DNA from: Bdellovibrio sp.
GTDB taxonomy: Bacteria > Bdellovibrionota > Bdellovibrionia > Bdellovibrionales > Bdellovibrionaceae
Direction of reading: 5' to 3'
Assembly: GCA_003176075.1 (NCBI GenBank)
Contig: PSRN01000281.1
Coordinates: forward strand, 1-7,739
Length of the DNA stretch: 7,739 nucleotides
Below the pieces are notes generated by a model, which saw nothing but the letters and a program-made list of their open reading frames with translations, was not told the origin of the DNA and searched no databases. A program made the translations under genes and the position numbers. Positions 6,362-7,739 of the stretch are shown piece by piece; position 1 is the first letter of the stretch, and each line of letters starts with the position of its first letter.

Positions 6362-6523
6362 TTCCTTCGCCGTCCAAAACCACTTGCTTCGAGTTCATTG
6401 GCCGGATTATTTCGCCACCGCAAAGTTGATTTTTCGCCACTCTGATTTCCAGTCGAGAAAGCCGCTTCCGCTTGGAGTTCCAATACCGCCAATCCCGGTC
6501 TCGTCCTGCGTCCAGGTCCAATT

Positions 6524-6928
6524 CTAAGCGCCAACAGCCTTGGATGCATGCTTCAAAATCACCGAAAAATCTGCTTTGGGAAACGCCTCCATGATTGTCT
6601 CGATTGTCTCAAGAGTAGGGTTTTCCTCTCCCGATTCCAAACGCTGGTAGTGGCGAAATGTGATGCTGCCAATTTTTCCTGCGGCCTGCTCCTGGGTCAG
6701 ATTCTCCTTGGACCGGATGATCTTTAAGAGTGCGGCAAGCTTGGCACTTGGCGAAATGAGGTCGTCAAAAAGCGTCCGACTCGCATTTTCAAAACCATAA
6801 CCCACCACTTTGTCGTTTTTCTCGGACTTGAAGGCCATAACCAACTTGGTCAGACTCTCGCCATAGTTGGCTTCCTTCTTGAAGAAAACCTCAGCATAAT
6901 CGCGGTCTCTATCGTAGAAGATCATCAT
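6524..6928 (-). CDS. DUF2283-like / XRE helix-turn-helix antitoxin
   Basis: The 134-aa protein has two parts. Residues 1-52 (MMIFYDRDRDYAEVFF, then VVGYGFENASRTL) resemble DUF2283, a small beta domain common in antitoxins. Residues 62-117 are a Cro/CI-type helix-turn-helix with LTQEQAAGKIG and the recognition helix ITFRHYQRLESG, followed by NPTLETIETIMEAF. The first ATG overlaps the stop of the upstream toxin-like frame (ATGA). It is preceded by AAGGAGGA (6935-6942) inside that frame, a sign of translational coupling. The expected role is to neutralise the partner toxin and repress the shared promoter, where direct repeats lie at 7223-7249. A frame continues past the TAG for 38 codons. The domain reading is good; the antitoxin role rests on the gene pair. 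Confidence 0.82.
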   Translation of the reverse strand: MMIFYDRDRDYAEVFFKKEANYGESLTKLVMAFKSEKNDKVVGYGFENASRTLFDDLISPSAKLAALLKIIRSKENLTQEQAAGKIGSITFRHYQRLESGEENPTLETIETIMEAFPKADFSVILKHASKAVGA

Positions 6929-7206
6929 TTTGGATCCTCCTTCTTGAAAAGCGTTTTCCCGTCCTTCATGGTCGAGGTCGTCATGGCGGTGGAGATGAAA
7001 CTGCCGCCACTCACGACTTTAACGACCACCACACGAAATCTAGGTCTGCCCAACGGGTGAACCTTCATTTGGTAAAACAGTTCAACAAAGTTCTGCCTCG
7101 GGCACTCGCGGACCTCCAGAGGGTCGGATAAGACTCGAGCAATATCCTCGATGGCAATTTCGGGGTGTTGTTCCTGGATGTGTTGCCCAACGCTCCCTGC
7201 CCGTCC
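6925..7206 (-). pseudogene. BECR-type nuclease toxin-like frame without a standard start codon
   Basis: On the minus strand, codons from GGA 7206 to TGA 6925-6927 encode 93 residues. They contain QHPEIAIEDIARVLSDP, a FVELFYQ strand, RFRVVVVKV and FISTAMTTSTMKDGKTLF. This order (His-Pro near the N-terminus, a VVVK strand, an ISTA strand, a K-x-G-x-LF end) resembles RNase-like toxins of the barnase/EndoU/colicin/RelE class. The frame ends in an ATGA overlap with the antitoxin gene. Two consecutive stops (TAA TAA, 7207-7212) precede it, and no ATG, GTG or TTG occurs before the conserved block. The first in-frame ATG is far inside, at FYQMK. Either the 5' end is lost, a rare start such as ATC 7179 is used, or one G is missing from GGG at 7186-7188, which would connect it to TTG 7189. 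A broken toxin with a retained antitoxin is favoured. Confidence 0.55.
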
Positions 7207-7222
7207 TTATTACAATTCTTTA

Positions 7223-7249
7223 TTAACTGACTAAGGCTTAATTGACTAA
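7223..7249. promoter_or_regulatory. Direct repeats, probable operator of the toxin-antitoxin promoter
   Basis: TTAACTGACTAA (7223-7234) and TTAATTGACTAA (7238-7249) differ at one base and are spaced 15 bp start to start. They lie just upstream of the toxin-like frame in an AT-rich stretch with minus-strand promoter-like hexamers, such as TGTAAT at 7209-7214. Autoregulation by the helix-turn-helix antitoxin would be normal for such modules. The site also lies within about 125 bp of the divergent gene at 7365. Confidence 0.55.
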
Positions 7250-7283
7250 AACCGAAAAAAAACTCTAGGAGACGCATCCTTCT

Positions 7284-7311
7284 TTGTTTCTCCCTTTGGC
7301 GAGTGTATAAG
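7284..7311 (+). promoter_or_regulatory. Probable promoter of the 63-aa exported peptide gene
   Basis: TTGTTT (7284-7289) and TATAAG (7306-7311), with a 16-bp spacer, resemble a sigma70-type promoter. A start a few bases downstream would give a leader of about 45 nt that includes the hairpin at 7334-7347. Confidence 0.45.
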
Positions 7312-7333
7312 CACTGGAGTTAACTTAATAACC

Positions 7334-7347
7334 GTCCGGAAACGGAC
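7334..7347 (+). promoter_or_regulatory. Leader hairpin with GAAA tetraloop
   Basis: GTCCG-GAAA-CGGAC forms a five-bp stem closed by a GNRA-type loop, five bases before the Shine-Dalgarno AAGGAG (7353-7358). It would stabilise the leader or influence access to the ribosome site. It is not recognised as a known riboswitch. Confidence 0.45.
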
Positions 7348-7364
7348 AGAATAAGGAGAATCGG

Positions 7365-7556
7365 ATGAAAAAAATGATCTTTTTTTTCGTAACCGCACTG
7401 GCGGTGACTGGCAGTGCTGGAGCATTTACCGAATCCGCTAGTAGCGCACAGCGGCCGGACAGGTCAGTATACGGTGGGTGTCTAATCCGCCGTAGTACCC
7501 TTCCGGACGGTTATACAGTAGTCAATGATCCGAGCGGAATTTGCTGGCGGTGGTAG
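7365..7556 (+). CDS. Small exported peptide, 63 aa, two cysteines
   Basis: ATG 7365 follows AAGGAG (7353-7358) by six bases. The N-terminus is a strong signal peptide: MKKM, core IFFFVTALAVTG, cut after SAGA (residue 20). A mature peptide of about 43 residues follows, with Cys39 in SVYGGC and Cys60 in SGICWRW at the very end, which could close one disulfide loop of 20 residues. It has its own promoter, leader hairpin and terminator, so it is a single-gene unit. No family is recognised. A secreted effector, bacteriocin-like or envelope peptide are all possible. The tight gene architecture favours a real, well expressed gene. Confidence 0.75.
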   Translation: MKKMIFFFVTALAVTGSAGAFTESASSAQRPDRSVYGGCLIRRSTLPDGYTVVNDPSGICWRW

Positions 7557-7572
7557 GTTTTTAAACCTTAAT

Positions 7573-7599
7573 GATCCACCGCTTTGCCCACGGTGGATC
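7573..7599 (+). terminator. Terminator hairpin of the 63-aa peptide gene
   Basis: GATCCACCG (7573-7581) and CGGTGGATC (7591-7599) pair perfectly over nine bases around a nine-nt loop, 17 bp after the stop codon. Only AAATTT follows instead of a long T-run. A second short palindrome AGGTTTTTAAACCT, starting at 7555, lies between stop and stem. The strand call follows the upstream gene. Confidence 0.65.
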
Positions 7600-7683
7600 G
7601 AAATTTCATTCACTGAATGCTTCCGTTTGAAGGCCGACTCCGCAGTAGCATTCTAGGCATGGAGGTTCGAATACTCCGACATT
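7600..7683. other. Spacer next to the tRNA with a T-arm-like motif
   Basis: No gene is seen. GAATGC (7615-7620) and GCATTC (7648-7653) are inverted repeats. GGAG-G-TTCGAAT-A-CTCC (7661-7677) looks like a plus-strand tRNA T-arm with one mismatched pair, but no acceptor or CCA end fits around it. It may be a decayed tRNA or coincidence. Confidence 0.35.
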
Positions 7684-7739
7684 TGGTCCCCGGGACAGGA
7701 CTTGAACCTGCACACCTTGCGGCATGGGCTTCTAAGACC
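7684..7739 (-). tRNA. tRNA-Leu (anticodon UAG), 3' part, cut by the window edge
   Basis: Reading the minus strand from the edge: the anticodon loop is CTTAGAA with U33 at 7735 and anticodon TAG at 7734-7732, followed by the stem half GCCCA. A long class-II variable arm closes on loop GCAA. The T-arm is GCAGG-TTCAAGT-CCTGT, the acceptor strand CCCGGGG, then discriminator A and an encoded CCA (7686-7684). The long variable arm and anticodon fit leucine (codon CUA). The variable arm and T-loop closely resemble those of the E. coli leucine UAG tRNA as I recall it. The 5' acceptor and D-arm lie outside the window. Confidence 0.88.

Noticed and set aside
7065..7277. 70-codon minus-strand frame MRLLEFFFGF...
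   Set aside because: It is out of frame with the toxin-like segment, which has the clear domain pattern and the ATGA overlap.

Overview
The window is a gene-poor stretch of a bacterial chromosome at its natural end, where a leucine tRNA with an encoded CCA lies on the minus strand. Most gene products look exported: a signal-peptide protein with a degenerate subtilisin fold, a Ser/Thr/Gly-rich lipoprotein, two very small signal-peptide proteins, and one mid-sized one. Frequent TTG/GTG starts behind strong Shine-Dalgarno sites, the lipoprotein style and loose intergenic packing would fit a Bdellovibrionota/Oligoflexia-type bacterium. That placement is an impression, because no taxonomic marker gene is present.

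Left part (1-2893): the 3' part of an M20 glutamate-carboxypeptidase-like gene (+) converges on a 753-residue secreted protein (-). Between them are a 10-bp hairpin and three tandem 14-bp repeats, and the last repeat supplies the minus-strand gene's stop codon. The secreted protein retains the landmarks of an S8 subtilase with an inserted beta domain, but all three catalytic positions appear substituted, so it is probably a pseudoprotease.

Middle (2894-5692): a divergent promoter region with three alternating 8-bp half-sites (a likely operator) leads into an NmrA-type NAD(P)-binding reductase. Its otherwise intact frame is broken by one TAA codon. About 385 bp of non-coding DNA follow, then a lipoprotein gene. 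A shared ~37-bp repeat begins at, or two bases after, the stop codons of both the reductase and the lipoprotein. A further ~500-bp gene-free stretch ends in GCCTGAC repeats.

Right part (5693-7739): a 59-aa exported peptide gene and a 139-aa exported protein gene lie in tandem. Opposite them is a minus-strand toxin-antitoxin-like pair: a BECR-type nuclease-like frame without a usable start codon overlaps by ATGA a DUF2283-like/XRE-HTH antitoxin gene. Upstream of the pair is a direct-repeat operator candidate. Then come a 63-aa exported peptide gene with its own promoter, leader hairpin and terminator, a short non-coding stretch with a T-arm-like motif, and the tRNA-Leu(UAG).

No integrase, transposase, CRISPR array or complete metabolic operon is visible. 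The most unusual items are the pseudosubtilase, the start-less toxin coupled to an intact antitoxin, the operator-like arrays, and the concentration of tiny exported proteins.
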